A DNA stretch of 64,000 bases from Sweltsa coloradensis (Eukaryota > Arthropoda > Insecta > Plecoptera > Chloroperlidae), in NCBI GenBank assembly GCA_024449915.1, contig JAMZAV010000160.1, positions 682,001-746,000 of the forward strand, read 5' to 3'. A program made the position numbers and the translations under genes. This document shows positions 33,401-46,150 of this stretch, piece after piece. The notes under the pieces are model-generated. The model had not been told where the DNA came from. It was given only the letters and a program-made list of their open reading frames with translations, and ran no database searches. Every line of letters starts with the position of its first letter. Positions within the stretch are counted from its first letter, which is position 1.

Positions 33401-33766
33401 ATTAGACGATCCCACTCAAACGAATATGAGGTTTGCCAAAAATCAGGAACAGCAAATCAGGGAGTATAATCAAACTTTCGCGGAAGAAACTGAGAACTGA
33501 AACTGAAACTGAAGAGTACAAACTGATTCTTATTTGTATATATAATAATGGCAACTCTTGTGATTGACGGTTTGAGTCGCTGAAGCCTTGAGCCTTCGTC
33601 GGGTGGCGGCGGCGAGAGCCAAACTGAAGGTCGTGGTTTTGGACTAGACTTTGAATGTGATCAGGGTGAGTCAAGCGTTTTAACTAGAAGCTTCTAGATT
33701 CGAACCCACGCACGTCCATATAGGGACAATACGCAGGTTTAGTCAGATGTCAGCATAATGTCATTT

Positions 33767-34200
33767 GTGTGGCTCGTTGGTCTTGTTGTTAGCGTATCTG
33801 CTTCCAATGCAGAAGGTCCAGGGTTCGATTACCCGCTACAGTCAGAAGTTTTTTTAACTTCTGATTTGGACTTAAGTCCAATCAGTTCTTGTCTTAGGAG
33901 TTTGTAAACGTTGCTTTGGAGCCGTCCTAGCAACGAAGCACATAATAATTTCAGAGTTGTTCTGAATCGGCCTTGTTGATTCTGGCGTTGATTCGCGGGT
34001 GTTCGCACTGTCCATACCACTGATTGCTATATTTCCTATTAAAAAATATCGATCTTTGGTTGGTTATCGTTCACTCCGTCGATTGCGTCGGGGCCTGCAG
34101 GGTTGGCTTGGTCGCTTTGATTCAAAGTCACCCACTGAAAATCAGTTATATAACTGAGTGGGTAGACTCTAAATAAAAATTTTATTTTTATTTTATTTAT
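33767..34200 (+). mobile_element. tRNA-derived SINE, copy 2
   Basis: Full-length partner of the copy at 24459. Its head keeps an A-box-like GTGGCTCGTTGGTC and B box GGGTTCGATTACCC. The body has GCCTGCAGGGTTGGCTTGGT and ACTGAGTGGGTAGACTCTAA, followed by a TTTTATTT end. Confidence 0.85.
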
Positions 34201-34349
34201 AAAGTAATTGGTTGTAAACTCTCCATGCTGGAAATGCGATTTATCATAGCTCCCATCTTGAAACTCCCTAAGGAAAAGGTCGCTTCGATCTCTGCCAGGA
34301 CTGAGTCATCTTGAGTTACGTCGCTACGCTCCCTTTGTAAGTCCATCAG

Positions 34350-34464
34350 ACCAAGGTCTGCTGGATCTCCGCCTAGCGGAGGATCGTCTAACTCTCAACC
34401 TAGTGGCCACACGAGCGAGTTAGACGAGCCTCCGCCAGGTGGCGGAGATGTAGTAGACCTTGGG
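34350..34464. repeat. 115-bp hairpin with ~45-bp arms
   Basis: ACCAAGGTCTGCTGGATCTC...CGGAGGATCGTCTAACTC pairs with the inverted GAGTTAGACGAGCCTCCG...GAGATGTAGTAGACCTTGGG. Loop of about 22 nt. Candidate MITE or structured RNA. Confidence 0.75.
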
Positions 34465-34569
34465 TTGAATCTAAAGGCCGACTTTGGCTAACCTTCCCCC
34501 ACCACCGCGCGCTACACGGCTCGCTTGCGATGCCACTATATACGTTTATAGGCGGACAACGTACAACAG

Positions 34570-34640
34570 TGCGCCGTAGCAGGGTGGTAACAGATGGGAT
34601 TGCTAAGGTAGGGTTCGCTCTGCGCTGGTTCAAACCCCAA
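34570..34640 (+). repeat. tRNA-like SINE head
   Basis: GCCGTAGCAGGGTGGTAACA (A box) and GCTGGTTCAAACCCCAACA (B box) spaced as in a tRNA, then a T run. The cloverleaf is imperfect. Confidence 0.45.
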
Positions 34641-34675
34641 CAATGTTTTTTTTTTTTTAATTAGAAATGTTAAAG

Positions 34676-34875
34676 ATTTAGAAGGTATTTTTTGTTTATT
34701 TTTAAATAATAGTTAATAGAACTCCTTTCCGGGTAAAAGTAATTTATATTTAAATAGTAACGTTAAGGTTTTGAAGGTATTTTTTGTTTATTTTTAATAA
34801 TAATAATAATAGAACTACTTTCCGGGTAAAAGTAATTTATATTTTAAATAGAAACGTTAAGGTTTGAAGGTTTTT
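34676..34875. repeat. ~92-bp tandem duplication
   Basis: GAAGGTATTTTTTGTTTATT ... CTTTCCGGGTAAAAGTAATT ... AACGTTAAGGTTTTGA occurs twice, with a third partial start at 34859. Confidence 0.85.
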
Positions 34876-35159
34876 TATTTTATTTCCTCAGTCAATAAGG
34901 TTTAACTATTTCTTTGAACTGAGCGGCAGACATTATGTGATGCGCGCGCATACTGAGACGGGTTAGCATGGTGCGCGCGCCACGCTAGACAGAGAGGGGA
35001 AAGGTTAGCCAAGTCGGCACGATGTCATATTATAGACCTTGCATCAGACTCTCCAATTTAACTCTCAACTCCGTCAAAGAAATTTCAAATTCGTCGCCAA
35101 AACGGGAAGAAAATATTAAGTCCGATCAGCAGTAAATCAACCAGCGGAAGGGTTCTCAC

Positions 35160-35178
35160 CACCGCTAGAAGAAACAGA

Positions 35179-35213
<35 letters not shown>

Positions 35214-35380
35214 CCTTGACAATACGCTCAACCTTGAAGTTTGAACACGACCTCTGATCGGATCGTGAGGCTCTAGTCTAGCACATACAACACTCGCACT
35301 GTCATTGCAGCATTGATCGACCGGGGATCGAACCCGAGTCCTCCGCATGCTTTACCAAGTAAGCTGTCGGGCCACTGCGT
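35160..35380 (-). mobile_element. tRNA-derived SINE with GTT repeats, minus strand
   Basis: The minus strand starts GTGGCCCGACAGCTTACTTG-GTAAAGC (D-arm, A box), then ACTCGGGTTCGATCCCCGG (T-arm, B box). A ~100-bp body ends in a GTT repeat (35178-35213). A second head of the same family, GTGGCCCTATAGCTTACTTG, is at 36048. Confidence 0.75.
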
Positions 35381-36930
35381 ACATCTATTCTCAATTGATT
35401 TACCGGTATGTTTGATTTTAGTTATACATGATGTCTCAAGTCAGACTGCTTCACTCTGATCTTTTCATGTCGTATTTAAACAACGAACAAGAGCAACATT
35501 TAAGAGGGAATAGGACACATTTAACACATATCAAATAGTTGTTCGCTCGGCCAGGAACCACCCGATGTGTTGTCTAGAAAGCATACATGGACACCCCTAC
35601 AGTAGTAGATTATCGATATTGTTTGCTTGTCAGCCAAACAATTGGTGAAAATTGTCAATTTCGGACTTTTAAGAAAATGCGTAATTGTCAAAAACAATTT
35701 ATTTTTATAGGGTTCACCTAAAAGTATTTTTCAAAAGTGCCACTGTATAGAGCCCTACAGTAAAACGTCCTTGACATGTGCAACATTTCAAACAACTCTG
35801 ATGCCAATGAGCCGAACGAATAGAAAATTAACTACAAACGCATGTCCTGTATCACGTAGGCCTACTCATCCCCCATGAGTTGGGAGTTGTAGGCCTCAGT
35901 CATGACTGTGAAATACACAACTCACAGTTGATGGGTAAAAGCTTGCTGTAATTGGTGCTCTTTTAGCCGTTGTTTAAATACGATATAAATAAAATGATTG
36001 CAGCATAGCAGTCTTTGAGTCATTATGTGTATAAAATCACATAGGCCTAGTGGCCCTATAGCTTACTTGGTAAAGCATCGCACCAGTTCTTCCCTTCTTC
36101 CTGTAGTGTTTGTTTCTTCCTCTCAAGCTTTTTTGGACAATTATAAAGGAATAGCTTCGGGCTGTGTAGGATGGACTCAATCTCAGCATTCTAACGAATG
36201 AAGAAAAGCTTAGGAAATCTTTAAGTCAGGATTAGAGATGAGTCGAGAATATTCTCCAAAGAAAATTCTCCGAGCATGAAAATATACTCTGAAAGATTAT
36301 GCTCGGAGCATATTTGAGCATTTTCTTCCCAGTCAGTCTACAATGCTGACAAATAGTTGAAACTTCAAATATATATCATTTCCCACCTTTGGCCAGACTT
36401 CACTTTTTGTAGTAGGCCTGCTGTTAGGTACTGTGTGCTTCAGGCCTCTGGCTTCAACATAACAGTAGGCCAAGGGCCAAGGCACACGCACAATAATCAA
36501 CAGTGAATAGTCCAATGATTTAAATATTTAAATATAGGCCTAATACCCCGGTAAAAAAATTACTGCTATAGTTTAAATTTTTACAGGAATAATAATGCAT
36601 ATGCCTACTGTTTTTTTCAGTAGGCTATAGTCCTAGCTGTCTGAATTATTATTCCCTAATTTCTTATACCCAAACACAATCACCAAGCTACAAACGTATT
36701 TCAATTAGCCTAGACCAAAACTTAAAATTCCATTCCTATGGAGTAGCCAATTCAAAATTCACAATTTTCCAATCAGATTAAGCCCAAGGGAAAGTTCAAG
36801 TAAAATTACGTAAGCCCTATACCTACACTGCAATTAAAAAAAAAAATGAAAACGATCTAATTTGTGCTTATTAGACAGTTTATTATGCAAATATGAAGTT
36901 TTGATTTATGTATATAATTTATATTGATGA
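35381..36930. other. No gene recognised; one SINE head
   Basis: AT-rich DNA with no supported exon. Only 36048-36090 (GGCCCTATAGCTTACTTGGT, AAAGCATCGCACC) matches the SINE head at 35306-35380. Confidence 0.5.
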
Positions 36931-37170
36931 CAGTGTTGGCTCGAATGCTAATCGCTCGACTGATTCCGGAGGTCCCGGTTTCGAATCCCGTCGTGACCGG
37001 CAATCCTGAGGGATTGATTGAATCCTCTTGAACAGCCATTGGGACTTCAACTGTTATGATTGGGAGTAGCCAATGCAAGTTGATAGGGTTAAAACTAGCT
37101 GTTGGCGAATATAGTAAACTGGGGTAAATGTCCAGGGGCATAAACATATTATGTCCATAGGGAATATGGA
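36930..37170 (+). mobile_element. tRNA-derived SINE, different family
   Basis: Head GTTGGCTCGAATGCTAATCG (A-box-like) and GGTCCCGGTTTCGAATCCCG (B box, T-arm), then a ~150-bp body (CAATCCTGAGGGATTGATTG and following). No A/T-rich tail is clear. Confidence 0.6.
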
Positions 37171-37949
37171 GAAACTTTAGTGAATTGTCCGGAGTTTCGG
37201 GAAAATGTACGCTACTACTTCCACACAGTAATATACTATCTGTCGTGACAGTATTTATATTATTTTTATATTTAAGCAAGCAAGTACAAAGTATGCGACA
37301 TGTTTTCGTCATTCATTGAATAACACTCCTTGACATTCCACTTCCAGCTAGTTCTAGCAACTTGCAGTGATTCACACCGGGTCGCTTAACTCCAACATTC
37401 TACAATCTCAGACCAGTTGATGTGCATTAGACTTTCAACGTTCACATGAATGCTAAAATAAAAGCGAGCCACATCTGATGTTACAAATCTCTACAAACAA
37501 TCCGTATGTTGTGACCAATGCGATTCAAAATAGTAACCGATGTTTTGCACCCACTGTGGACCACCATGTCGGCCCCTTTCTCAGGGAATGTGCCATAGGG
37601 GGGGGGGGGGTTCATGACTGTCCTACAATCGCTTTATCCTTAAAATTTCCTGCATGTTATCCCACCTCTTAAAATTCTTTTAAAGTACCCGAAAAAATGT
37701 ATTGGATATTTGTAACGATCAATATCGGAAGAAAAAGGTTGATTTTATTTTTTTAATTCAGGCTGTGAAGTAGAAGTAATAAGTTCGTACTTTACTCTAT
37801 ATAAGCTTCCTCCGAATCCGGCGGTGGGATAACGATAGATTTAGGTATTTTTCACGGAACTTTAGATTCGTTCCAAGTTATACAAAACAGTTTCAAGTTC
37901 CTGACGTTAGAAAAGGAAAGTTTTCCCACAAAATGTTCCCTCAACAGAC

Positions 37950-39562
37950 AAATTGTTTGCTCCTATATCTAAGCATCCTCTCCCTGGTCCTCAGCATCCT
38001 ACCCCTGTAACTGTGCATCCTACCCTTGTAACTGTGCATCCTACCCCTGTATCCTGTGCTCCTACCCCTGTAACTGTGCATCCTACCCCTGTAACTGAGA
38101 ACCCTTACCCCTTTTACGGGTCATTCTCCCCTTTCTAACCCCCCCCCACCCTTACCTCCCCCGGAAACTGTGCATCCTCCCCCTTTTAACTGTGAACCCT
38201 ACCCTTGTTTGGTCCTACCTGAACTGTGCAAAAAAAAAAACCCCCCAAAAAAAACCTACCCCTTTTAACGGGGCATCCAAACCCGGGAACTGGGGCATCT
38301 GCCCCTGGGACCAAAGCACCCTCCCCTGGGTCCTCAGCCCCTCCCCCTGTAACTGGGGCATCCTCCCTAATTGGGGCCCTTTACCCCTTTTACTGTAATC
38401 CTCCCCCCTGTAACTGGGCTCTGCCCCCCTGTAAAACCTTTGGGCATCCTCCCCCCTTTAACTGTGCATCCACCCTTTGAAAATGGCATCCCCCCCTTTT
38501 AACGTGAAATCCTCCCCCAAAACTTTTGCTTTTCCTCCCCCTTTTAACTGTCCCCCCCCCCCTACCCCGGGAACTGGGGCATCTGCTCCCTAGACCAAAA
38601 CTCCTTCCCGGGCCCTCAGAAACCCCACCCCTGTAAACTGTGCATCCCCTTAACCCCCTGTAACTGTGCATCGCTCCCTAGACAAAGCATCCCTTTCCCC
38701 TTGGTTGGGGCACCCCCCCCTTTAAAATGTGCCCCTCCCCCCCTTGGTAACTGTGCATCCTCCCCCCTTTTAACTGTGCTTTCTCCCCTTTTAACTGTCC
38801 CATTCCTTTACCCCTTTTAACTGTGCATTGCCCCCTAGATCAAAGGGCACCCTTTCCCCCGGGTCCCAGCACCCCCCCTGTAACTTGCACCTACCCCTTT
38901 GAAAAACTGTGCACCCTCCCCCTGGGTCCCCCCCGGCCTTTCCCCAAACCCTTTAACGTGCCTCCCCTTAATTTGTGCTTTTCCAAACCCCTTTTAATTT
39001 TCACCCTTTCCCCTGTAAAACTGTGCATCCTCCCAAATAATTTTGGTTCCTTAAACCCCTGAAAACTGTGCCCCTCCCCTGAAAATTGGCTTTCCTCCCC
39101 CGGCCTCAGCTTTCCTCCCCCCTGAAAACTGTGAAACCCTCCCCCTTAACTGTGCTTTCCTCCCCCCTAAATGGGCATCCTACCCTGTAACGGGAAATTC
39201 CTACCCTGTAACTGTGCACCCTCCCTCGGGGCCTCCCCTAGTTTTAAGGGCCATCCTCCCCCGGGTTTCCTCAGAATCCCCCCCTGTAACTGGGGCTTTC
39301 CTACCCCGAAACCTGTTTAAATGCATCCCTCCCCCCGGTAAAAAGTGCATCGCCTCCCCTATCTAAGCTTTCCTTCCCTGGTCTCAGCTTTCCTCCCCCT
39401 GAAAACTGGGGGCATCCTACCCCTGTAATGGGCATCCCCCCCCTTTTAACTGTGCTCTGCTCCCTAAAACTAAGCATCCTCCCCCCTGGTCCTCAGCACC
39501 CCTCCTCTGTCCCTGTGCACCCATCCCCCTTCTGGTCCTCCGCATCCGTCCCGGTAACTTCT

Positions 39563-39593
<31 letters not shown>

Positions 39594-42225
39594 CCTTTTT
39601 ACCCCCCGTAACTGGGGGAATCCTACCCCTGTAATGTGCACCCTGCCCCCTAGATCTAAGCTCCACTCCCTGGCCCTCAGCATCCAAACCCCAAAAAACT
39701 GGGGCATCTGCTCCCTAATTAAGCCCTCTCCCTGGTCCCCCCACCCATCCAAAAACCCCCTGTAACTGTGCATCCTACCATGAAAATGTGCACCCACCCC
39801 GAAATGGGGCATCCTATTTCTGTAACTGGGGCCATCCTACCCTTGTAACGGTGCATCTGCCCCCCCCTTAGATCTAAGCATCCTCCCCCTGGTCCTAAAG
39901 CATCCTACCCCTAAAAAACTGTGCATCCTCCCCTGAAACTGGGCATCGGCTCCAAGTTTAAGCATCCCCCCCTGGTCCCAGCATCCTACCCCTGTTACGG
40001 TGCATCCTACCCCTGTTAACTGTGAAATCCTACCCCTGTAACTGAGAAACCCTCCCCTGTAACTGTGCATTTTTTCCCCCCCCCCCCCTGAAAAATGGGG
40101 CTTGCTTCCTCCCTAGATCTAAGCATCTCCCCCTGGTCCTCCCATCCTACCCCTGTAACTGGCTCCTACCCCTGTAATTTGTGCATCTGCTCCCTAGAAC
40201 AAAGCACCTCTCCCGGGCCCTTAGCACCTCCCCCTTAAAACTGGGGCATTATCCCCCGTAACTGGGGCATCCTCCCCTTGTTACTGTGCATCCTACCCCT
40301 GTAACTGGGGCATCTCCCCCTAGATCAAACCCTCCTCCCCCTGGTCCTCAGCATCCTCCCCCGGTAACTGTCCCACCCTACCCCGAAACTGTGCATCCTT
40401 CCCCCTGTTACTGTGCATCTGCTCCCTAGATCAAAGGGCATCCTCTCCCGGGGCCCTTTCAGCACCCTTTCCCCCTGTACTTTTCCCTTTCTACCCCTTT
40501 AACTGTGCTTTCTGCTCCCTAGATCTAAGCATCTCTCCCGGGGTCCTCAGCATCCTACCCTTTTAAACAGGCATTCCCCCCGGGAAAACTGTGAATCCTA
40601 CCCCTGTAACTGTGCCTCTGCTCCCTAGATCTAAGCATCCTCCCCCTGATTAAGCATCCTTCCCTGGTCCTCAGCACCCTACCCCTGTAACTGGAAATCC
40701 TCCCCCTGAAAATGGGGCATCCTACCCTAAATTTTGTGCCCCTTTTACCCCTGTAACTGTGCACCCCTACCCCGTAATAGCACCTACCCCTGAAACTTTT
40801 GCATTTTGCTCCCTAAAACTAAGCATCCCCCCTTCCCTGGTCCCCCCAGCACCCCCCCCCTTTGTAACTGTGCATCCCTCCCCCTGTAACTGTGCACCCC
40901 TCCCCTTGAAAACGTCCATCCCCCATTAAAATGTGCATTGCTCCCCCAAAAAAAAAAAAAACCCCCCCCAAAAAAAAAAAAAAAAAAGGGATTTTCTCTT
41001 CCTGGCCCTCACCACCAACCCTGAAACTGTGCTTTCCTCCCCCCTGTAAACTGGGGCTTTCCTTCCCTGTTAACGTGCATCTGCTCCCTAAAATCAAAAC
41101 CCATCCTCCCGGGGCCCTCAGCATCCTACCCCGGTCCCTGGCATCCAAACCCCGGGAAGAGTGCATCTGCTCCCAGATCTAGGGCATCCTCCCCCCCGGG
41201 TCCTCAGCATCCTACCCTTGAAACTGTCCCTTTCCTCCCCTGTAACTGTGCATCCTCCCCCTGGCTTTCCCTCCTACCCCCTGAAATGGGATCCTCCCCT
41301 GAAAAAACTAAACCCCATCCTACCCTTTTCGTCCCAATCTGCTCCCGGGGGGAAAAAGAAAGCATCCCCTTCCTGGTCCGCAGCACCCAAACCCCCTGTA
41401 ACTGGCACCCTTTACCCCTTTTAAACTGGGGCACCTCCCCTTGTAATTTGTGCATCCTCCCCCTTTAACTGAGGGGCATCGCTACCTAGATCTAAGCTTC
41501 TCTTCCGGGTCCCCCAGCTCCTCCCCCTGAACTGGCATCCCCCCCTTTTTAAAATGGGGCATCCTACCCCTTTACTGGTAAACCCTTACCCTGAAATGTG
41601 CATCTGTTTCCCTGGATCTTTTGCATCCTACCCCGGAAAAAAGGGTCCCCCTCCCCCTGAAAAACTGGGCATCTTTATCCCTGGATCTGTGCATCCTCCC
41701 CCTGTTACTGGTTAAACCCTTTCCCCCTGTAACTGGGGCATTTGTTTCCCTTTGGATCTGGGCATCCCCCCCCGGGTTACTGGTCTTTCCTCCCCCTTGA
41801 AAACTGTCATTTCTCCCGATTGGGAATCTCCCCCGGGTTCTGGTCACCCTTTCCCCCTGTAACTGTGCATCTGCCCCCTTTGGATATGGGCATCCTCCCC
41901 CTGTTACGGGGTCATCCACCTGTAATGTGAAATCTGCCCCCTGGATCTGGGCATCCTCCCCCTGTCACTGTGCATCCTCCCCCTGTAACTGTGAACCCTT
42001 GCCCCCCTGGATTGGCACCCTTTCCCCCCTTGAAAACCTGTGCATTTCCCCTCCCGGATTGGGCACCCCTCCCCCTGAAAACTTGTTTTCGGGCCTCCTT
42101 TTTAATTTGTGAAATCCTCCCCCTTTTAAATGGTAATCCTCCCCCCTTTTAACTGTGGCATCCTACCCCTTTTAAATGTGCAACCCCTGTAACTGTGCAT
42201 CTCCCCCTTTAGTCTAAGTACACCC
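37950..42225. repeat. C-rich minisatellite, ~4.3 kb, noisy units
   Basis: The basic word GCATCCTACCCCTGTAACTG repeats through the region. A longer pattern alternates it with GCATCTGCTCCCTAGATCTA and AGCATCCTCTCCCTGGTCCT, giving a higher-order unit of about 85-105 bp. Units vary mostly by stretched or replaced homopolymers (AAAA, CCCC, TTTT, GGGG), unlike normal satellite divergence. All open frames here, on both strands, are low-complexity Pro/Cys or Gly/Arg artefacts. Confidence 0.9.
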
Positions 42226-43361
42226 CTTTCCCCCCAACCCATAAAAAATTTTTGGAAGAATTTATATAATATAATTTTTTGGGTTATTTATAGTCGATTG
42301 AAATTCCAAATAATTGGGAAATTGCATAAGTTCCAGATTGGGGTTAAAAGTTCTGCAAAAAAATAGAATTCTTCTATAAATTATATAAAAGTTGATTTTT
42401 GGGTTTTAAAGTTTTTCGTTCAAAATCTATTGAGGGCAAGTTTGACCTTTTTAAAATTTGCCCCCCACATTTTTTTTGAAAAAGGTTTTCCTCCTCACTG
42501 GGGCCCCCATAGAAAAAACGGTCGCCTAGAAAACAACGAAAATTTCCCCCCTCTTTCCAAAATCTTTTTCAACATTGTTTTTTTTAAATTACTAGGAAGC
42601 TTCGGGAAACGCTTTTTCTGGCGCCCTTTTTTGGAGGAGCGTAAAATTTTTTTAAGAGGTTTTTCCACAAAAAAGTATGAAAAACCAGCAATTTTGGGGC
42701 CCCCCAATTTTTAGTTGGGTTTTTAAATTTTTTTTTAAATTTTTCTTTTTTTTTTTTGGCTACCTAAAATTTTTTTTTATCAGATTTTTAATGCCAAAAA
42801 CAAATTTAAAATTTAAACCCCAAATAATGTAGCCTACGTTGACTTTTCTTAAAAGCATTTGACTCCGTAAATCTCGCCACCCGTTTTTTACAAAATATCT
42901 AAGCGTTTTTGGGGATTCACCCCGGTGAATTTTGTCCCCCCAAATAACAGACTTTTTAACAATCGTACGCCGCGTGTTGTAATAAACCGGGGCCCCCTCA
43001 TCTTTGGGGTCCTGTTTTTTCCGGGGGTGATCCAAGGCAGGTGTTGGGACCCTTGTTTTTTTTCTCAAAATTATTGTTTTAAAAAAACCTGTTGGGCAAA
43101 AAATACTTTTCCCAAAAAATGTCTATGTTGGGGATTCCTCAGATTCATGGAAAATTAAGAACCCCGGGCCCGCACTAAAAAGAAAATTATACAGGTTTAT
43201 TTTGCCAAATTTTTGAATATTGTTCCCCAATTGGGCAAAAGGCTGCTTGGGCCTAATCTAAAACAGCTTGACCGAGTGGTACATTTTTTTTTGCGATTGT
43301 TAAGAATTTGAGTGCCCCCGCGTTCAAAGTTGCACCAAGAAGCAAGAAATAATGAAAACAC
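42226..43361. other. Homopolymer-inflated AT-rich DNA, no gene
   Basis: Runs of T, A, G and C of 4-10 bases are far more frequent than elsewhere. The same style continues from the minisatellite, which suggests unpolished long-read consensus. No domain recognised. Confidence 0.55.
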
Positions 43362-43365
43362 TTAA

Positions 43366-44009
43366 AGGGGCTAAAAACCCCTAAAATTATTTTTTACCAC
43401 GTGATCTATACCACAATACTATACTTTAATGGCCGTTTAAAAAATAATATCTTGTAACTGTGATTTAACACGAATTGTTGAATTTTTTTGATCCAGAAAT
43501 TGGCGAAAATTGGTGTTTTGGAAAATTTCTTAAACCGGCTTTAACCTGCTTCTTTTTTGATTCACATAGATACTAGAGCATAGTACCAATCTAAAATGCC
43601 CCTTTATAACATCGTGTCTTGAAACTGTGCCCAAATATACCCTCAAACACTCAAAAATATGCAATCCAAAATCACACCCCATCTTGGTAATCAGCATATT
43701 TTGACCGAACTGCTTGCCCAAATTACAAAACAAAATATAGAGAATTTGCAGAGAAGGCTGTAGATTACGTCAATAATGACCAATATTTTTTGGATCGAAA
43801 TCCTCCAAGGTCACGGGGCATATAGATCGTCCCTATGTTATTTCTTATGGGAGATTTTTGCCGATGGGACCTAGCTCGAAAAATGTCATGTTTGACAATT
43901 TTTTGGGAGGTCATGGTGGCCCCAGTAATTTTTCTGTTAATTGCTAAATTCATTACTAGTTATAGCCTGAATGAAATATTTTTTTTGAGTGTAGCGGTTA
44001 AATACCCCT
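43366..44009 (-). mobile_element. TTAA-flanked non-autonomous element, intact copy
   Basis: Minus-strand copy of the element split at 13718-16866. TTAA on both sides (43362-43365, 44010-44013), ends AGGGGCTAAAAACCCC and (inverted) AGGGGTATTTAACC. Shared internal words include CCTATGTTATTTCTTATGGG (GTTATTTCTTATGGGAGATT in both). No gene. Confidence 0.85.
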
Positions 44010-44013
44010 TTAA

Positions 44014-44984
44014 AATCGGATAAAGCATGTAGGTGTTACTAGGAAAACGCTTAAGTCCCGCCGCGTTGTTGAATGAGCGTAATTGGTGCATTGAGCTGCC
44101 ATGTGTTATGCGGATTTTCTGTTGTTCTGTGAAAAAATTATGACTAAGTTGAAATTTTTTAAAAATTAATTTCAATTATTTAAAAATTAAACTTTAATTT
44201 TAAATTTTTTAATTAATGGTAATTTAAAAAAAGAAAAAATGTAAAATTGCGAGTTTCATAAGAAATAATTATTCGATTAAGCTCAAATTTCATACGAATA
44301 TATTAATTCATTAAATTAAGGTTCTGTGAAAAAATCATTACAATCGGATAAAGCATGTAGGTGTTATAAGACGTGAAATTTTTTAAAAATCGAAAAAAAT
44401 CGTAAAATTGCGATTTTTATGAGAAAAAAATTTCCGATTGCGCTCAAAAACGTGGCAGTTCTAAGTTTAGAGATTTCGAAGGCCTCCATAAAATTTCATC
44501 GCAATCGGAGTATCGGTTTAGCCGGAACAGACAAAAATACAAAAAGAAAAAATGAAAAAAAAACATTTTGGATTTTTTTCTCCAGTGTAGTAGAATGGAA
44601 TCTTCGCTTCGCTCGCTACGCTCATCCAAAAAAACTCAAATTAACGTTTATATAATTTATAGAAGAATATCTATATATTGCAGATACTTTTACCGATATC
44701 TGGAACTTATGCAAATTCCCAATTATTTGGAATACAATCGAATAACTATAACTAACCAAAACCTTATTTTATAAATTCTTCAATTTTCTAATGGGTAAGG
44801 GGGGGGGAGGGGGTGATACTTGGGCCATCTCCTGAATTTCAGGATTCTGACAAGAACTACCACCTTGTCCCTGGGTTTCGACGCTGCTTTGTATGTGTAT
44901 GTCTCATGTCTCGTTCGGTGCTTGGCATTACTCTTCCTGCAGTTCAGATATGTGTTACCATGTGCTCCTATCAATGTTAACACC
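44014..44984. other. No gene recognised; repeated phrases
   Basis: GGATAAAGCATGTAGGTGTT occurs at 44031 and 44345, so part is a diverged tandem repeat. A phrase ACTAGGAAAACGC at 44039 resembles the MITE ends of 48472. Confidence 0.5.
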
Positions 44985-45172
44985 AGCCTGGCAAGTTGTC
45001 CTAGCCCTTCAATAATGCCTGGCAAGTTGTCCTAGCCCCTCCGTGACGTCACACTCTAGCCTGGCAAGTTGTCCTAGCCCCACCGTGACCTCATACACTT
45101 GCCTGGCAAATTGTCCTAGCCCCTCAAAATAGACCCTGGCAAATTGTCCGCCTGGCAAATCGTCCGTGATTG
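44985..45172. repeat. ~45-50-bp minisatellite
   Basis: CCTGGCAAGTTGTCCTAGCC recurs four to five times with spacers such as CCTCCGTGACGTCACACT. Confidence 0.85.
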
Positions 45173-45959
45173 GGGGATGAATACATAGGTAATGTTTGTG
45201 GTTAAAAAATGTTCGCCCCCCCCCAAAAAAAAACAAAAAAAACAAGGGCTTGTTACGCCACTGGGTAAGATAAGCCCTAGTTTTATTTCTGGGTCAATGT
45301 CTGTAGGAATGTGGTTGTGTCCAAGTCCAACCGATAGCAGTATCTTGGCCAGACAGACCCAGTGAGGTGTCCCTTCGTTTCTAATCAGAGCGAGTGAACA
45401 TTCTACGGTGCGCTCTACGAGTCTTGCCTATGATGATTCACCTAATGAGAGAAGGCATTACAATCACAGAACATTCCAGACTAATACAAATCGATTGAAC
45501 TAGGCTGTATGCAGGACAAAACAAGGCCACCGTTAAAACAGATAACCAGGGTCACAATCACAAACAGGCGCGTAGGAACGTTTTGAAAGATGTTGGGGCA
45601 AATCCATTTGAAGATTTTAATAATAATTCTTTATTTCAATTTGATCATGTACATGGTACCGATGTGTACTGCTCCGAAGAGAGTGTGAAATAGTAGATAT
45701 ACTCATACTTAAATCTACTTGATATACATAGGTAACTATTCTAGGTAGAGCTTGCTTAAAATACTTATAAAACTTATAATACAGTCTAGAACAAAAGTAA
45801 ATAACATAAAATGGTAGTTGAATGTTGAGACAAAGAATATGGAGAAAGAAAAAACAAAAAACAAACGGTTAATACAAAAATTGTAAAGACTATCAGAAAA
45901 TAGAAATGCATAGCCAATATTTAAGACAAGTTGACAAAACATTATAATAACAAGCATAT

Positions 45960-46150
45960 TACCCTACCCAAGGCATAGTAGGTGGTGACTGAGGCCTGGG
46001 GCGAAGCCCTAGCCGCAAAAAAATTTACCATACTACAGTGCTATTTCGTCATGTTTTAACTGCATTCGGACTTTGTAAACGATGTTTTACTGCAACTGCA
46101 ACTATCTTATCTACGAACTAAAAACTCAAAAAATGAACGTGAGAAAAATA
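45960..46150. repeat. Dispersed repeat shared with 31740-31890
   Basis: GGGGCGAAGCCCTAGCCGC, ACCATACTACAGT and GTAAACGATGTTTTACTGCA match the copy in the 31.7-kb region. Confidence 0.75.

Noticed and set aside
33279..33500. Lys/Glu-rich ORF
   Set aside because: Encoded by an AAAGA/GAAA purine tract beside a LINE tail.
37953..42152. Many open frames on both strands in the C-rich minisatellite
   Set aside because: They are Pro/Cys/Ser or Gly/Arg low-complexity translations of tandem repeats and change frame with each homopolymer error.
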